Below, one piece after another: positions 10,301 to 20,513 of a stretch of 64,000 nt of DNA. The stretch's first letter is position 1, and every line of letters begins with the position of its first letter. The notes below the pieces were generated by a model that searched no databases, was not told the origin of the DNA, and saw only the letters and a program-made list of their open reading frames with translations. The stretch is from CAVORD01 sp963698535 (lineage in GTDB: Bacteria > Bacteroidota > Bacteroidia > Bacteroidales > VadinHA17), in assembly GCA_963698535.1 (NCBI GenBank), contig CAVORD010000002.1, positions 186,001-250,000 on the forward strand, written 5' to 3'. Made by a program: the position numbers and the translations under genes.

Positions 10301-13300
10301 TACTCCTATCATAATTACTCTTACGTTGCTCAGGTTAGGGTTACCTGTAACCGATATTCGTGCCCCATCGACAGGGAATATAAACATATCATTTATCCCA
10401 AGGGTGGAACCAGGCTCGTTGATGATCCTGTTACGCTCCTGTTTTGCATCCTGGAAGAGAGAAAGATCAATATCAAATCTGTTTTCAACAGGCCAGACTA
10501 TCTCACGCTGTGTTTCCAGATCATTATTATATCGCCCGGGGGGAGTAAGTTTAAGAGGTATCTCATACTCATAGAAGTTCCCTCTATAGTCTGAGCCTAT
10601 TCTTATAAATACAGTAAGTTCACCATCATTAAGCGGCTCACCAATAAGCGCTTCACCATGCACCTCCATCCTTAGCCTGCGGTACTGCCTGATGTCCAGG
10701 TTTAGATTTTTGAAGGCGGCACGGGCATCTCCATCCCTAAATTACTAACTCTGAGAACCATAGACTGCTCATTCAACTGTCTTAGCTGCGGATTTTGTGG
10801 ATCCACTATCCTGTCAAATCCCGGAGGCAGCACATAATTCACAGGTTCCTTGCCAGCGTTCTCTTCAATACTTACAGAGCTTATCTCAAAGGTGGGGTCC
10901 TCAGGTTCAGGAACAGTAACCCTCTCTCCTCCTTCAATAATGGAGATATTATACTTTCTCCATTCGGCTCTTACAAGATCAAGCTTGGCAAACCTCAGAA
11001 CAACCTCCTCGTCGAAATTCTTCATGAACATCCTCATGAACCTGATCGATTTGAAATCTTGTATTGGACCAACAATTCTTTCATAATCGGTAATAGGCAC
11101 CTTGAACTGATACCATTTAACCTTTGATTTCTGACCATTTGCCAGGGTAGCATTGTACTCAATCTCATCAACAATATAGTTGCTTCCAACCACCATATCC
11201 TGAGGCCTCAGACTGACCCTGTACTGATAATAGCTCTCTGTTTCATTAAGGGTATTGTCCCTGTTTATATCCTCCATGTCAGGTAGAGTTGAACCGCTTG
11301 TTGGATATGATTCAGGTGACTGATCCGATGTGGGTGAGTTCCCTTCCATTCCATTATACTTCTTGTACCTTTCCAGGATTCCAAGCTCCGCGGCATCATA
11401 ATCGCTGCCCCTGAAATAATGAAAATCATCTTCGGCAGGGTCGTTAATGATTGACGTGAGAATGTTTGGTGCTACTATTGCAGCTACCTTTGAGAGATAG
11501 TCGGCAAAAAATCGTTCCTCATTGGCATTGTTCAGGCCATCAAGACCAACATCCTGATAGCGGCGTGAATCGGGTGAGTTATCAAAGGCATGCACTACTG
11601 CCTGAACAGTGGGCACTCTACCCCATGCTGTGCTGTCGACATTTATCAGATCCGGAGATGTAGGCAGTCCGTTTTCAAAACTTTTCCGTGAATCGCGCAA
11701 AATATCTTCAGAGATATTTCCAAGGTTAAAGTAGAGATCACCTCCCTGATGAGTAGGATTCTCAACAAATGGATCCATCATCCAGAACTTAATATACTGG
11801 ATATTGGCTGTTTCAAAATCGCTTGTAAGCACTTCCCGCATTATTCCACCCCAGCGGGTTGACGGGATTGCGCAGCTTACCGGCGGCATCAATACCACTC
11901 GAGTATGTACCCGGGTCGGTATCGAAATTATAGGGTCCTCTTTCATCGGGATAAAAAGCAAGGTTAAGCACTGCAATATTTGTTGGGATACCACTGGGAC
12001 TCTCCTTAAAGGGGAATATCTCAGTTTCGAATACCTCTCTCACAAAATGGCTGGATTGAAGATCGGGATTGGATTTAATATGATCAGGGGTGGATGAACC
12101 GTTTCTCAGAAACAGAGGATCAATAACATACCAGGCTAGCTTTCGCCCTGTTAAAACCCGATGTAAGATCGTTGTTAAAACCGGCCTCAGGAAACAGAGA
12201 ATTCTGGCCCTGCGGAACACTTGCCAGCACCCACGCATTGAAAGACTTCATATCGAGAGGTATCTCACTGGCCTCAAAGTCGTCGATATATGAGTTTCCT
12301 GTCTTCGATATAGCCCTGGAATGACCCGGAATAAGGTTGGCAAACTCCCCAAAGAATGTAACTGTTGAAGGAGCTTTTGTTTCGATAAATGGTAGCTTAT
12401 CAATCATGTTGGTAAGGAAGACAGACTGAGCGCTGTAAGATGTATTTACCCCCCATATTGTATTGGATATGGGCTCCTCTCCAAAGACTACCTTCTGAGT
12501 ATACGGTCTTTCATTCAGATGAAGTATTGTTGCTCCAATATTAAAGTTGTTCGATACTCTGTAGTCGAGATGGGTTCCAACCAGTGTTTTTGTCTGAAAA
12601 CCAAAAAACTGGTTACTCTCCAGAGATACCTGTATAGGCGTTTGCGATTCGATTAGGGCCTGATTGATAATTGTGACCCTCCCCATATTATAATCGACGG
12701 TATAGTCCATATTTTCAGCCAGAGGAACACCGCCGGCTGTTACTTTAACCGATCCCTGCGGGATATTAAGCTTGTTAAGCATTATCTCTGAGCCGCTGGA
12801 GCTCGAATAGGACCCTGCCAGGCGGAACTTATTCTTCTCAGCATTTTGTCTGGCAATGGTCTGCGTTGAGTCGTACAGCTCCTTGAAGACATATTTGTCT
12901 ATCAGTTTGGGATCGACAAGGATTTTTTCAAGGTGACTGCCAAAAGGTTCAACCACCGGGAAGATAACCCGCCCTCTTGCCGGCAGAATCGTTATACCAT
13001 CGATGAAATCAAATACTCCGTCGGGCTGTGGGTCCATCTGGTTATTCAGATTATCGAGGCGCATCATCTTAAGAAGCAGCTTATCGCCCCCGGAAATATC
13101 TGGAAGGTAATTGAGCAGATTGCCTGTATTATCATCCTGGTAAAGCACTTGCAATTCGAAGTTCCTGTTCTCTACCTGAAGAGCACCAAGCGCGTAGATG
13201 TTTTTCATCATCAGATCCCAGGTAGGAATGCTGGGACTAAGGGTAGTTCCCTTTATCAGTTTTAAGATAAGCGCATCAGGGGCAGTAATACCATCGGTTG

Positions 13301-14715
13301 AGAATTCACCGACCTTAAACACCTGTCCGTTGAAAGTATATTCGTAGGCTACTGCCAGCACCTCATCATTGTTAAGGGCAATGTTAAGTGAAATATAACC
13401 CAGCTGACTGTTAACCGTAAATTCACTATCATTAAGCCTTCTGGCATTTTCAATCTTCTCAAAATCCCTGCCTATCTGGAATCCGGGCTGAAGGGGTGAA
13501 AGAGTATTTGTTACCTGGTCTATCATCCTCACCTGCTGGTAGGTTGTGGTAAGCGACCCATACATACCGTTGGTACCGTTATCTGGATTTGGCCCCGTAC
13601 CGGGAAGCTGAACAAAAGCAGGAACTGTATTATAGATATGAGCTGCATTTTCTCCCAGATCCATGAATGCAACAATATTCCTGTTACTGGCATCTTCAAA
13701 GCGACTGGTTTTATTTGTGACCCACACCTCAATTCGCTCAATATTGATACCTGAAGCAATAATAGGCAACGCTTTCAGTGAGTTATCGTATGTGTCTCTG
13801 AAATAGTGGGAAAGAAAGAAGTGCCTGTTGGCTTCATATTCATCGGCAAATACCTCGAAATCTGTAATCTGAGCTCCTCCTTTTAGTTCAACGACCGACG
13901 ATTCTCCCTTCTGCTGTGACAGTACTGTGGTAACAGTTAGCTTTCCAAATTGCATCTCAGTCTTTAGTCCGAAAAGACTATGGCTTCCTGTTATAAGTGT
14001 TCCTGTAAGGGGAAGAGTAACATCACCTGCTTCAATCTTCTTAATGATCTCATCCTCCTTCCCGGAGTATTCGAGTTTTGTCCTGTTTTCAAACTCGAAC
14101 ATTGCGTCGGTATTGTAATTTACACCCAGCTGCATTTTATCACCAATGGTTCCGGTAACATTCATCTGGATCTTCTCCTGAAAATCGAATGTTGGAATTG
14201 TCTGCAGCTTTTCGGAGAGAGTGGGGTTCTGAGTACGTGATATATTAATACCGAAGATCAGTTCTGCCGACCCCTGAGGAATAATATTGATGATATTACT
14301 GCCAAATATCTTATCGAAAGCTTCACCTCCTACTTCAATCTGTGGTATAAGGGATGACCTGAATCCGCTTTCATCTCCCGACAACCTGGCATCCCAGTAC
14401 TCTCTCATAGCCTGGTCGTACTCCCATTCCCGGTATTGCTCCGCAGACATCCTTACGGGTCGACGGTAATCGTAATTCACCGATTTTATAGTAGATTACA
14501 TACTCATTCGATTCAGGTTCAAATATAATTGTACGCTTTATATTTGAAGGGTTGTCGAGGAATAGCGGGGAATTGGAAGGGGTCGTTAATGGCTGCGCAG
14601 AGAGGTCATGGAGCTTAAGAATTTTTTGCTGAGTAGTATCGGCAACCTGACTGAAACCACTCTGTGTATTGAGCAGAAATCCAGAAAGGAGTAAGCATAT
14701 ATATATAAGCGACTT
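7322..14715 (-). CDS. sprA: cell surface protein SprA (T9SS/gliding translocon), split by at least 7 frameshifts
   Basis: About 7.4 kb encode a ~2,440-residue protein, the size of SprA, the giant outer-membrane beta-barrel through which type IX secretion substrates pass. Family sequence continues from frame to frame: an N-terminal hydrophobic signal (IYICLLLSGFLL, about 14680-14715), a segment starting RMSAEQYREW, KLAWYVIDPLF, TRWGGIMREVLTSDFE, then beta-rich repeats ending FGFSLRFTLI at 7325. One-base indels are inferred near 14472, 12140, 11862, 10735 (GGGG to GGG), 8780, 7640 and 7485. No ATG is in frame with the signal peptide, so the start is not fixed and an eighth indel is likely there. 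It follows ruvA directly. Sequencing error is more likely than real decay. Confidence 0.88.
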
Positions 14716-14756
14716 ACTAATATGTAGATCCGGATACCAAACAGGTTTTCTTCAGT

Positions 14757-15339
14757 TTATAGGTTTTTTAGAGACTGCTTCACCAATTCTTCAACAGTGA
14801 TCCCCCTGCTATCAGATATTAGTTTGTCGACAATCTTAACGGATGCATTTCTGGGAAATCCCAGCATCACTAATGCTGATAACGCCTCCTCGCGGGTTGT
14901 ATTGTCCGGGAGGTTGAATATTTCAGAATCTCTACCCGTTCTTCCCATCTTTTCAGAAAGGTCAACTATGATTCTTTGAGCAGTCTTAAGACCAATGCCC
15001 TTGATCAGCCTTTAAGAACATTTACATTTGAGGAAGAGATTGCCTCTGCCACCTCATCGGATGAAAGTGAAGAGAGCATCATTCTGGCAGTATTTGCTCC
15101 GATCCCCGATACGCTTATCAGGAGTCTGAACATTCTTCTCTCTTCAGCCTTAGCAAACCATAGAGCTGATGAGAATCCTCACGTATCACCTCATGAACGA
15201 GTATTTTTGTCTCATCCACCCCGGTAAGGGCTGAGAAAGTATTGACTGAGATATTCAATAAATATCCAATTCCTGCTGTTTCAATAACAACATAGGCCGG
15301 ATTAATCTCCCTTATTTTACCGGAAATAAATTCAATCAT
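14757..15339 (-). CDS. ruvA: Holliday junction helicase subunit RuvA (two frameshifts)
   Basis: The span encodes 194 residues, normal for RuvA, the tetramer that binds four-way junctions and recruits the RuvB motor. The N-terminal OB fold (MIEFISGKIREI, AGIGYLLNIS) is in the first frame. The HhH domain (FRLLISVSGIGANTARMML) is in a second frame. The rest (KGIGLKTAQRIIVDLSEKMG and the C-terminal UBA-like domain to 14757) is in a third. The inferred indels are near 15158 (a T lost in TTTT) and near 15005. The start overlaps the pdxA stop by 4 nt and sprA follows at once. A conserved repair gene with two lesions in 583 nt points to sequence error. Confidence 0.9.
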
Positions 15340-16442
15340 AATAATGGATTATTATTGTTTTCTTCATCCGGCGGGAGATCTTCTGTTGCCCCTGAAAGAG
15401 TATCGATATTCTGGAGTCCAAGGGGGTTCGCCATTATTTCACTATACATCTTTCTATTCCGGTAAATGTCAATGGCAAGGTAAACTGCTTTGCGGAATCC
15501 ATTTTCCGAAGCTTCCCCTTTTCCTGCAATGTTGTGACCTGTACCGTGAGGAGGTGACGTCCTGATAACCGGAAGGCCGGCGGTGAAGTTAACCCCCTCA
15601 TCAAATGAAATGGCTTTAAACGGAGCAAGTCCCTGATCGTGATACATCGCCAGCACCGCGTCGAATTTTGTAAAACTGCCTGACCCAAAGAAGCCATCGG
15701 CGGGGAAAGGGCCAAATGCAAGTATATCCATATCGGCCGCTTTCTTCAGTGCTTCGGCAATTACGGTTGTCTCCTCATCGCCCAGCAACCCGGAATCTCC
15801 GGCGTGGGGATTCAGTCCCAGCAAAGCTATACGGGGTTTACGTATTCCAAAATCCTGTATCAGTGATTGGTTAAGCAGTTTCAGCTTACTCAATATTGCT
15901 TTTGTCGTAACCTTACCCGCTACCTCCTTCAGAGGAATATGTCCGGTTACAACACCAACCTTAATGGTATCTGACACCATAAGCATCAAGGTTTCGGTCA
16001 CCTCAAACTTTTCCTGAAGGAATTCGGTATGTCCGGGAAACCGGAACTTCTCTGATTGTATTGCGTGCTTATCAATAGGTGCGGTAACAAGGATATCTAT
16101 CTTCCCCTCCTTCAGATCAGCGACAGCCCTGTCGAGGGATATAAAAGCCGCCTCACCGCTATGTTCAGTTGCCTGCCCGAATTCCACTCTGACTGAATCG
16201 TCGAGGCAATTAATGAGATTAAGTTTTTTTCTTGCTGCCTCCTCAGGTTCTCTTATACTATTGAAGTTCAGATTTTCAATATTAAGCGCCTTTCTGTGGT
16301 AAGCGGCCACCTTGGGAGATCCGTAAACGATCGGTGTACAAAGTTCAGCCAGCCGTCCATCGAGGAAAGCTTTAATTATTATTTCGTATCCTATTCCGTT
16401 AATATCTCCCTGAGAGATACCTACTATTATATCCTTTTCCAT
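15336..16442 (-). CDS. pdxA: 4-hydroxythreonine-4-phosphate dehydrogenase
   Basis: A 368-residue enzyme of the deoxyxylulose-5-phosphate-dependent pyridoxal phosphate pathway. It oxidises 4-phosphohydroxy-L-threonine with NAD and needs a divalent metal. Seen are the N-terminal GISQGDINGIGYEI, the substrate/metal region TAPIDKHAI with FPGHTEFL, and the C-terminal MYHDQGLAPFKAI and RTSPPHGTGHNIAGKG. The last ~30 residues (Glu/Asn-rich) extend beyond the usual end. It starts 4 nt after pepA ends and overlaps ruvA by 4 nt, so it is within the pepA-pdxA-ruvA-sprA-gcvH transcription unit. The frame is intact. Confidence 0.95.
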   Translation of the reverse strand: MEKDIIVGISQGDINGIGYEIIIKAFLDGRLAELCTPIVYGSPKVAAYHRKALNIENLNFNSIREPEEAARKKLNLINCLDDSVRVEFGQATEHSGEAAFISLDRAVADLKEGKIDILVTAPIDKHAIQSEKFRFPGHTEFLQEKFEVTETLMLMVSDTIKVGVVTGHIPLKEVAGKVTTKAILSKLKLLNQSLIQDFGIRKPRIALLGLNPHAGDSGLLGDEETTVIAEALKKAADMDILAFGPFPADGFFGSGSFTKFDAVLAMYHDQGLAPFKAISFDEGVNFTAGLPVIRTSPPHGTGHNIAGKGEASENGFRKAVYLAIDIYRNRKMYSEIMANPLGLQNIDTLSGATEDLPPDEENNNNPLL

Positions 16443-16446
16443 TCGA

Positions 16447-17907
16447 TTATGCGTTCAAATTAAACTCTCCCGCTGCAATGCGGCAGAGGAATTCCGATAA
16501 TAGTCTGACACCTGACCCCGATGCATCCTTAAGTCTGTAATGATCATCTTCCTTCGGAGCCGCTGTTCCGGCAATATCGAGATGGATATAAGGTTTCGGA
16601 GCAAAGCGTTCCAGAAACTTACCTGCCGTTATAGCGCCGGCCTCTCTTTTACCGAGATTCTTAATATCGGCGATCGATGATTCAATATATTTAGCATATT
16701 CTGCCCAGAAGGGCAACCTGCTTATCCTTTCATACTTCTCCTCCCCCGCCCTGGTAAGGAGGTTAAAGATCTCATCAGATGCATTCCCCATAGCAGCTAT
16801 TGCTTCCTTTCCGAAGGTCATTTGTGCCGACCCGGTAAGAGTAGCAATATCTATCACCAGTGCCGGATTATACTTGCGGGAATAAGCAAGAGCATCGGCC
16901 AGTATAAGCCTGCCCTCGGCATCGGTGTTAACGATCTCAACGGTCATCCCATTGTACATCGTAATAACATCTCCCTGAACAAAGGCATTTCCCCCTGGCC
17001 GGTTATCGGTAGATGGTATAAGGCCAATTACATGAACAGGTAAGCCTACTCTTGAAATAAAACTGAGTACCCCTGCAACAGCAGCGCCACCGGCCATATC
17101 GGTCTTCATCTGATCCATGTAGTCCCCGGGCTTAAGATTAAGTCCGCCTGTATCATATGTTACTCCCTTACCAACCAGCACAACAGGTTGGTTATTAACA
17201 GGCTTTTCCGGTTTCCATTCAAGCACACAGAATACCGGAGGGTCGACACTGCCACGGTTAACGGCCAGAAGACCACCCATTTTTAGCGATTCGATCTTCC
17301 CTTTGTTAAAAACATCAACCGAGAATCCTGCCCTTTGGCCCTCTGCAACGATCTCATCAGCCAACACTTCGGCGGTAAGATAACTAACAGGTTCATTTAC
17401 CAGATTCCTGGTGAAAAATACAGCCTCACAGGAAGAGCGAAGAGTATTAAGATCATGATCGCTCCACTCACCGCGAAGGAATATTGTTTCGGGAAAAAGG
17501 TCCTCCTTTTTATCTGTTGCAGATGTTTTGTATTTGTCGAAAGAGTAGGCAGAGAGCAATAATCCTTCAGTAAAAGCAGCGATATCCTTCCATCTTCCGG
17601 TACTGGTTACGATTCCAAGCATAGGGGATTTGTTGGATCCAATCTCTCCCTTGAGAGCGGACGCCCCTTTCCTTAGATCTTCAAGTCGGTCTGTTTCACT
17701 GCGGTCAGGATCTATCGAGATGAAATAGAGATGTCTTTTATAACTGTTAACAGTGGCTCGTCTCTGTTTGCTCTTCAATCGTGATCCAACCCAGGTGCTC
17801 TCATCATCAGTAAGACCTGCATCGGATGGTATCTTCCCGTCAACGACCAGATAAACCAGGGGCACCTGCTCTTCGATATTGCTGGTAATCACCAGTTTTG
17901 GTATCAT
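16447..17907 (-). CDS. pepA: leucyl aminopeptidase (M17 family)
   Basis: A 486-residue cytosolic exopeptidase that removes N-terminal residues using two metal ions. The catalytic domain has the metal/Lys motif VGKGVTYDTGGLNLKP, the DMAGGAAV segment, and the family signature NTDAEGRLILADAL. The N-terminal regulatory domain is about residues 1-150. Length is slightly shorter than the E. coli enzyme but typical in Bacteroidota. It is the first gene of the minus-strand operon, divergent from mqnC with only a short A/T-rich gap. Whether it acts on leucine preferentially cannot be seen. Confidence 0.93.
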   Translation of the reverse strand: MIPKLVITSNIEEQVPLVYLVVDGKIPSDAGLTDDESTWVGSRLKSKQRRATVNSYKRHLYFISIDPDRSETDRLEDLRKGASALKGEIGSNKSPMLGIVTSTGRWKDIAAFTEGLLLSAYSFDKYKTSATDKKEDLFPETIFLRGEWSDHDLNTLRSSCEAVFFTRNLVNEPVSYLTAEVLADEIVAEGQRAGFSVDVFNKGKIESLKMGGLLAVNRGSVDPPVFCVLEWKPEKPVNNQPVVLVGKGVTYDTGGLNLKPGDYMDQMKTDMAGGAAVAGVLSFISRVGLPVHVIGLIPSTDNRPGGNAFVQGDVITMYNGMTVEIVNTDAEGRLILADALAYSRKYNPALVIDIATLTGSAQMTFGKEAIAAMGNASDEIFNLLTRAGEEKYERISRLPFWAEYAKYIESSIADIKNLGKREAGAITAGKFLERFAPKPYIHLDIAGTAAPKEDDHYRLKDASGSGVRLLSEFLCRIAAGEFNLNA

Positions 17908-17970
17908 TTTTTTCTAATTATAAGGTTAGTAAAGTTAATTAAAAAAATGAATGTTTTTCTGATAAAGACC

Positions 17971-17978
17971 TACCTTTG
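17971..17978 (+). promoter_or_regulatory. -7 promoter element for mqnC
   Basis: TACCTTTG matches TAnnTTTG exactly, but no TTTG lies 20 nt upstream. If used, transcription starts near 17985. That excludes the ATG at 17947 as the mqnC start and supports the ATG at 18040. Confidence 0.5.
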
Positions 17979-18039
17979 TCCCTTAGAACAATGGGCAGTG
18001 CCGATTGTTAATCAATATTGTAAAAACAGACTCCACAAG

Positions 18040-19143
18040 ATGGAATTCAACAGGAACAAACTGGACAGAATATATGATCAGGTTCTCGCAGGCGAGAAGA
18101 TAAACAGGGAAGATGGCCTTTACCTTTACACAAAAGCACCACTCGATGAGCTTGTTTTTATAGCCGACAGGGTGAGACAAAAGCTTATTCCGGGCAAGGA
18201 GGCAGGTTTGACAATTGACCGGAACATTAATATTACCAATATATGTTTTTCTATGTGCAGGTTCTGTAACTTCTGCCGTACCGGCAAGGATGAAGAGGCC
18301 TACATCACCACCATTGAACAGTACAGGGAAAAGATAGATGAACTTTTTGCCATTGGAGGCAGGCAGATACTCCTTCAGGGAGGGATGAATCCTGATCTTG
18401 GTATCGGGTTTTATACCAACCTTTTCAGGCAGCTCAAATCGGAATATCCTGAATTGCTGCTGCATGCTCTTGGCCCGCCTGAGGTTCATTATCTTGCCAA
18501 AAAGGAGGGTATCTCATACAGGGAGGTTCTTATTACTCTCACTGAATCGGGTCTGGACAGCCTGCCGGGTGCCGGAGCAGAAATTTTGTCGGACAGGGTA
18601 AGGAGTGTTGTTTCCCCCGCCAAGGCTACCACTGAACAGTGGCTGGGAGTAATGCGTGAGGCTCATAAACTGAACATCACCACTTCGGCAACAATGATGT
18701 ACGGCCATGCCGAGACAGAAGAGGAGCGAATAGACCATCTGATAGCTCTCCGCTCATTACAGGAAGAGAGACCAGCCGGGCACAGGGGGTTTGTTACTTT
18801 TGTACCATGGCCATTCATGCATCATGGTACCGTACTTGCCACAAAATATGGAATCACCAACAGTAACACGGGCCTCGATTATGTAAGGATTATAGCTATT
18901 AGCCGTATATTATTGAACAACATCATTAATATACAATCGTCTCTCCTGACCGTAGGCCCGGAGGTGGCTATTATGACGCTAAATTCCGGAGCCAATGACC
19001 TGGGTTCCATAATGATGGAAGAGAATGTGGTAAGTTCTGCCGGCCATTCATGGCGGTTCGATGCTGAGGGAATAAAAGAGATAATCAGGGCTGCCGGGTT
19101 CGTCCCCAGAATCCGTAATCAGCAATATGAAACTATTGGTTAA
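18040..19143 (+). CDS. mqnC: cyclic dehypoxanthinyl futalosine synthase MqnC (radical SAM)
   Basis: Radical SAM enzyme of the futalosine route to menaquinone; it cyclises dehypoxanthine futalosine. It has the cluster motif CFSMCRFC (Cys-x3-Cys-x2-Cys), then GGRQILLQGG, the MqnC-type SLPGAGAEIL, SPAKATTEQW and TSATMMYGHAET. I chose the ATG at 18040 (about 367 residues) because the upstream 31 residues from an ATG at 17947 are not family-like and overlap a -7 element. The paralogue MqnE is the main alternative, but the SLPGAGAEIL/SPAKA pair favours MqnC. Its stop overlaps the convergent DUF4837 stop by 2 nt. Confidence 0.9.
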   Translation: MEFNRNKLDRIYDQVLAGEKINREDGLYLYTKAPLDELVFIADRVRQKLIPGKEAGLTIDRNINITNICFSMCRFCNFCRTGKDEEAYITTIEQYREKIDELFAIGGRQILLQGGMNPDLGIGFYTNLFRQLKSEYPELLLHALGPPEVHYLAKKEGISYREVLITLTESGLDSLPGAGAEILSDRVRSVVSPAKATTEQWLGVMREAHKLNITTSATMMYGHAETEEERIDHLIALRSLQEERPAGHRGFVTFVPWPFMHHGTVLATKYGITNSNTGLDYVRIIAISRILLNNIINIQSSLLTVGPEVAIMTLNSGANDLGSIMMEENVVSSAGHSWRFDAEGIKEIIRAAGFVPRIRNQQYETIG

Positions 19144-20175
19144 TTGCCACCCTTCTTACCAACAACTACTACCTCTGAACTATTAGGGAAAGTTATAGTG
19201 TAAATAAGGGCTTCAACCTGTCTGAGAAGTTCTCTCTTATCCTCCTTGGGGGCATAGACAAAACCTTCGATCATTACTGTCCGGTTATTTACCTCATCGT
19301 AGGTGACAAGAGTAACAAATGGTCCACCCATATACCCCTTTTCAAGTGTCCACAGTCCTCTCAGCTCCGCCCAGTTCGCGGTTACGATATCTGAATTGCC
19401 TGTATGCTACAGGTACCCTCTCTTCAACAACCATGTAGCTTCCGTCGATCGGACCTTTAACCTCCTTGCTGGTGATGCTGTTCATTAGTGCAATTACACT
19501 GTCCTGACTGAAATAGCTATAGCCGTTATAAGGGAAATGGTAAATAATTACCGACTGCGTAGTATAAGGTGTTTCATTGGACATCCATACAAAACTGTCC
19601 TTATCAACATCCAGTGTATAATTGGTAGGAACCATAAGTGAGATCTTATGCTTTTCGAGCAGATGGTTGTAGTTTGTTCCGCTGAGTGATTTTTTGTAAT
19701 AGAGTTCCCACCTGCCCCTTTCGGCCAGATTGATCTTATCGATCATTAATTGTTTTTTCTCTTCAAGCAAGTTTATCTACAGTAGCTTCGTCGGGCCCTG
19801 AGACTTTCAAAACAAGCTGAGTAGCGGCCCAGGTGTTCTCCTGATAGGTAAGTAATGGCTCTGCCAAAGTATCGTTATACGTTTACAAACAGAATTGTTC
19901 TGTTTGTCTGATATAGCTTACCAAAGCCCGCTGAGTTGATGTTTACGATTTTGAACATCGGTTCCGGCTGTGGTAATCCGGGTACTGGTGATTCAAATAT
20001 TTCCTTTATCTTTTTGCCAACATCTCCCTCCCAAACATCCTGTGAAATAACGACAACCACTTCACCGGAAGAGCCTGAAACATTCGACATGAATCTCTCA
20101 TCGGGTCCACCCTTATTACTACAAGACGCAACAGAAATAGCAGCTATAAAGAGCAGAAAGTATTACAATTTTCAT
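19140..20175 (-). CDS. DUF4837 family lipoprotein (at least 4 frameshifts)
   Basis: Pieces in successive frames rebuild one ~345-residue Bacteroidota lipoprotein of unknown function. They are a start MKIVI, a lipobox region LLFIAAISVASC, a family-like block GEVVVVISQDVWEGDVGK with GLPQPEPMFKIVNI, a middle part (LAERGRWELYYKK, ISLMVPTNYTLDVDKDSFVW), and an end GGPFVTLVTYDEVNNRT...VEALIYTITF. Indels are inferred near 20155, 19880, 19771 and 19350. The lipobox Cys implies anchoring to a membrane and an envelope location. It follows tatA on the same strand after a terminator. The DUF assignment is from remembered family features. Confidence 0.75.
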
Positions 20176-20205
20176 CCCTTGTTTTTTTATAATCTTCAAT
20201 AAAGA

Positions 20206-20233
20206 TAAAAAAACCTGCATAAAAGTGCAGGTT
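20206..20233 (-). terminator. intrinsic terminator after tatA
   Basis: An 8-bp stem (20212-20219 with 20226-20233), 6-nt loop, and on the minus strand a run of seven T immediately after the stem. It lies about 40 nt downstream of the tatA stop. Confidence 0.8.
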
Positions 20234-20274
20234 CTGGTTTCAAAAAGCCTTTAAGGATCTAGGCCTTAGTCTCG

Positions 20275-20445
20275 TTAGTCATCTGAAGGATCGTCTTTAG
20301 CCTTCTTGAACTCCTTCATCCCCTGACCTATACCACGCATAAGTTCGGGAATCTTCTTTCCACCAAAGAGAAGGACCAGAACAAGGACTATAAGAATAAT
20401 TTCAGTTGGACCAAACATCCCCGCAAGTACAAATTGTGGTGCCAT
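20275..20445 (-). CDS. tatA: Sec-independent protein translocase subunit TatA
   Basis: A 56-residue protein with one N-terminal membrane helix (about residues 11-28, IILIVLVLVLLFGGKKIPEL), the F-G-x-K-K-x-P hinge, an amphipathic helix (LMRGIGQGMKEFKKAK) and an acidic tail. This is the architecture of TatA/E, the pore-forming component that exports folded proteins. tatB and tatC are not in the window, which is common in Bacteroidota. It has its own promoter upstream and a terminator downstream. Confidence 0.9.
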   Translation of the reverse strand: MAPQFVLAGMFGPTEIILIVLVLVLLFGGKKIPELMRGIGQGMKEFKKAKDDPSDD

Positions 20446-20470
20446 TTCAATATATTTTTTAAATTATATA

Positions 20471-20502
20471 CAAAGGTACAAATTGTTTATTCAATATCCA
20501 TA
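20471..20502 (-). promoter_or_regulatory. promoter for tatA
   Basis: On the minus strand, TACCTTTG (20471-20478) matches the -7 consensus exactly, and TATG (20499-20502), one mismatch from TTTG, lies 20 nt upstream. It sits in the short gap between rseP and tatA. Confidence 0.6.
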
Positions 20503-20513
20503 ATCAAAATAAC

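Noticed and set aside
7476..14469. Several antisense frames of 60-166 codons within sprA and frames of similar size opposite infB
   Set aside because: Their residues are low-complexity or reflect the codon bias of the genes opposite; no starts, motifs or neighbours support them.
17947..18039. Upstream ATG giving mqnC 31 more residues
   Set aside because: The extra residues are not family-like and the -7 element TACCTTTG at 17971 lies inside them, so transcription probably starts after it.
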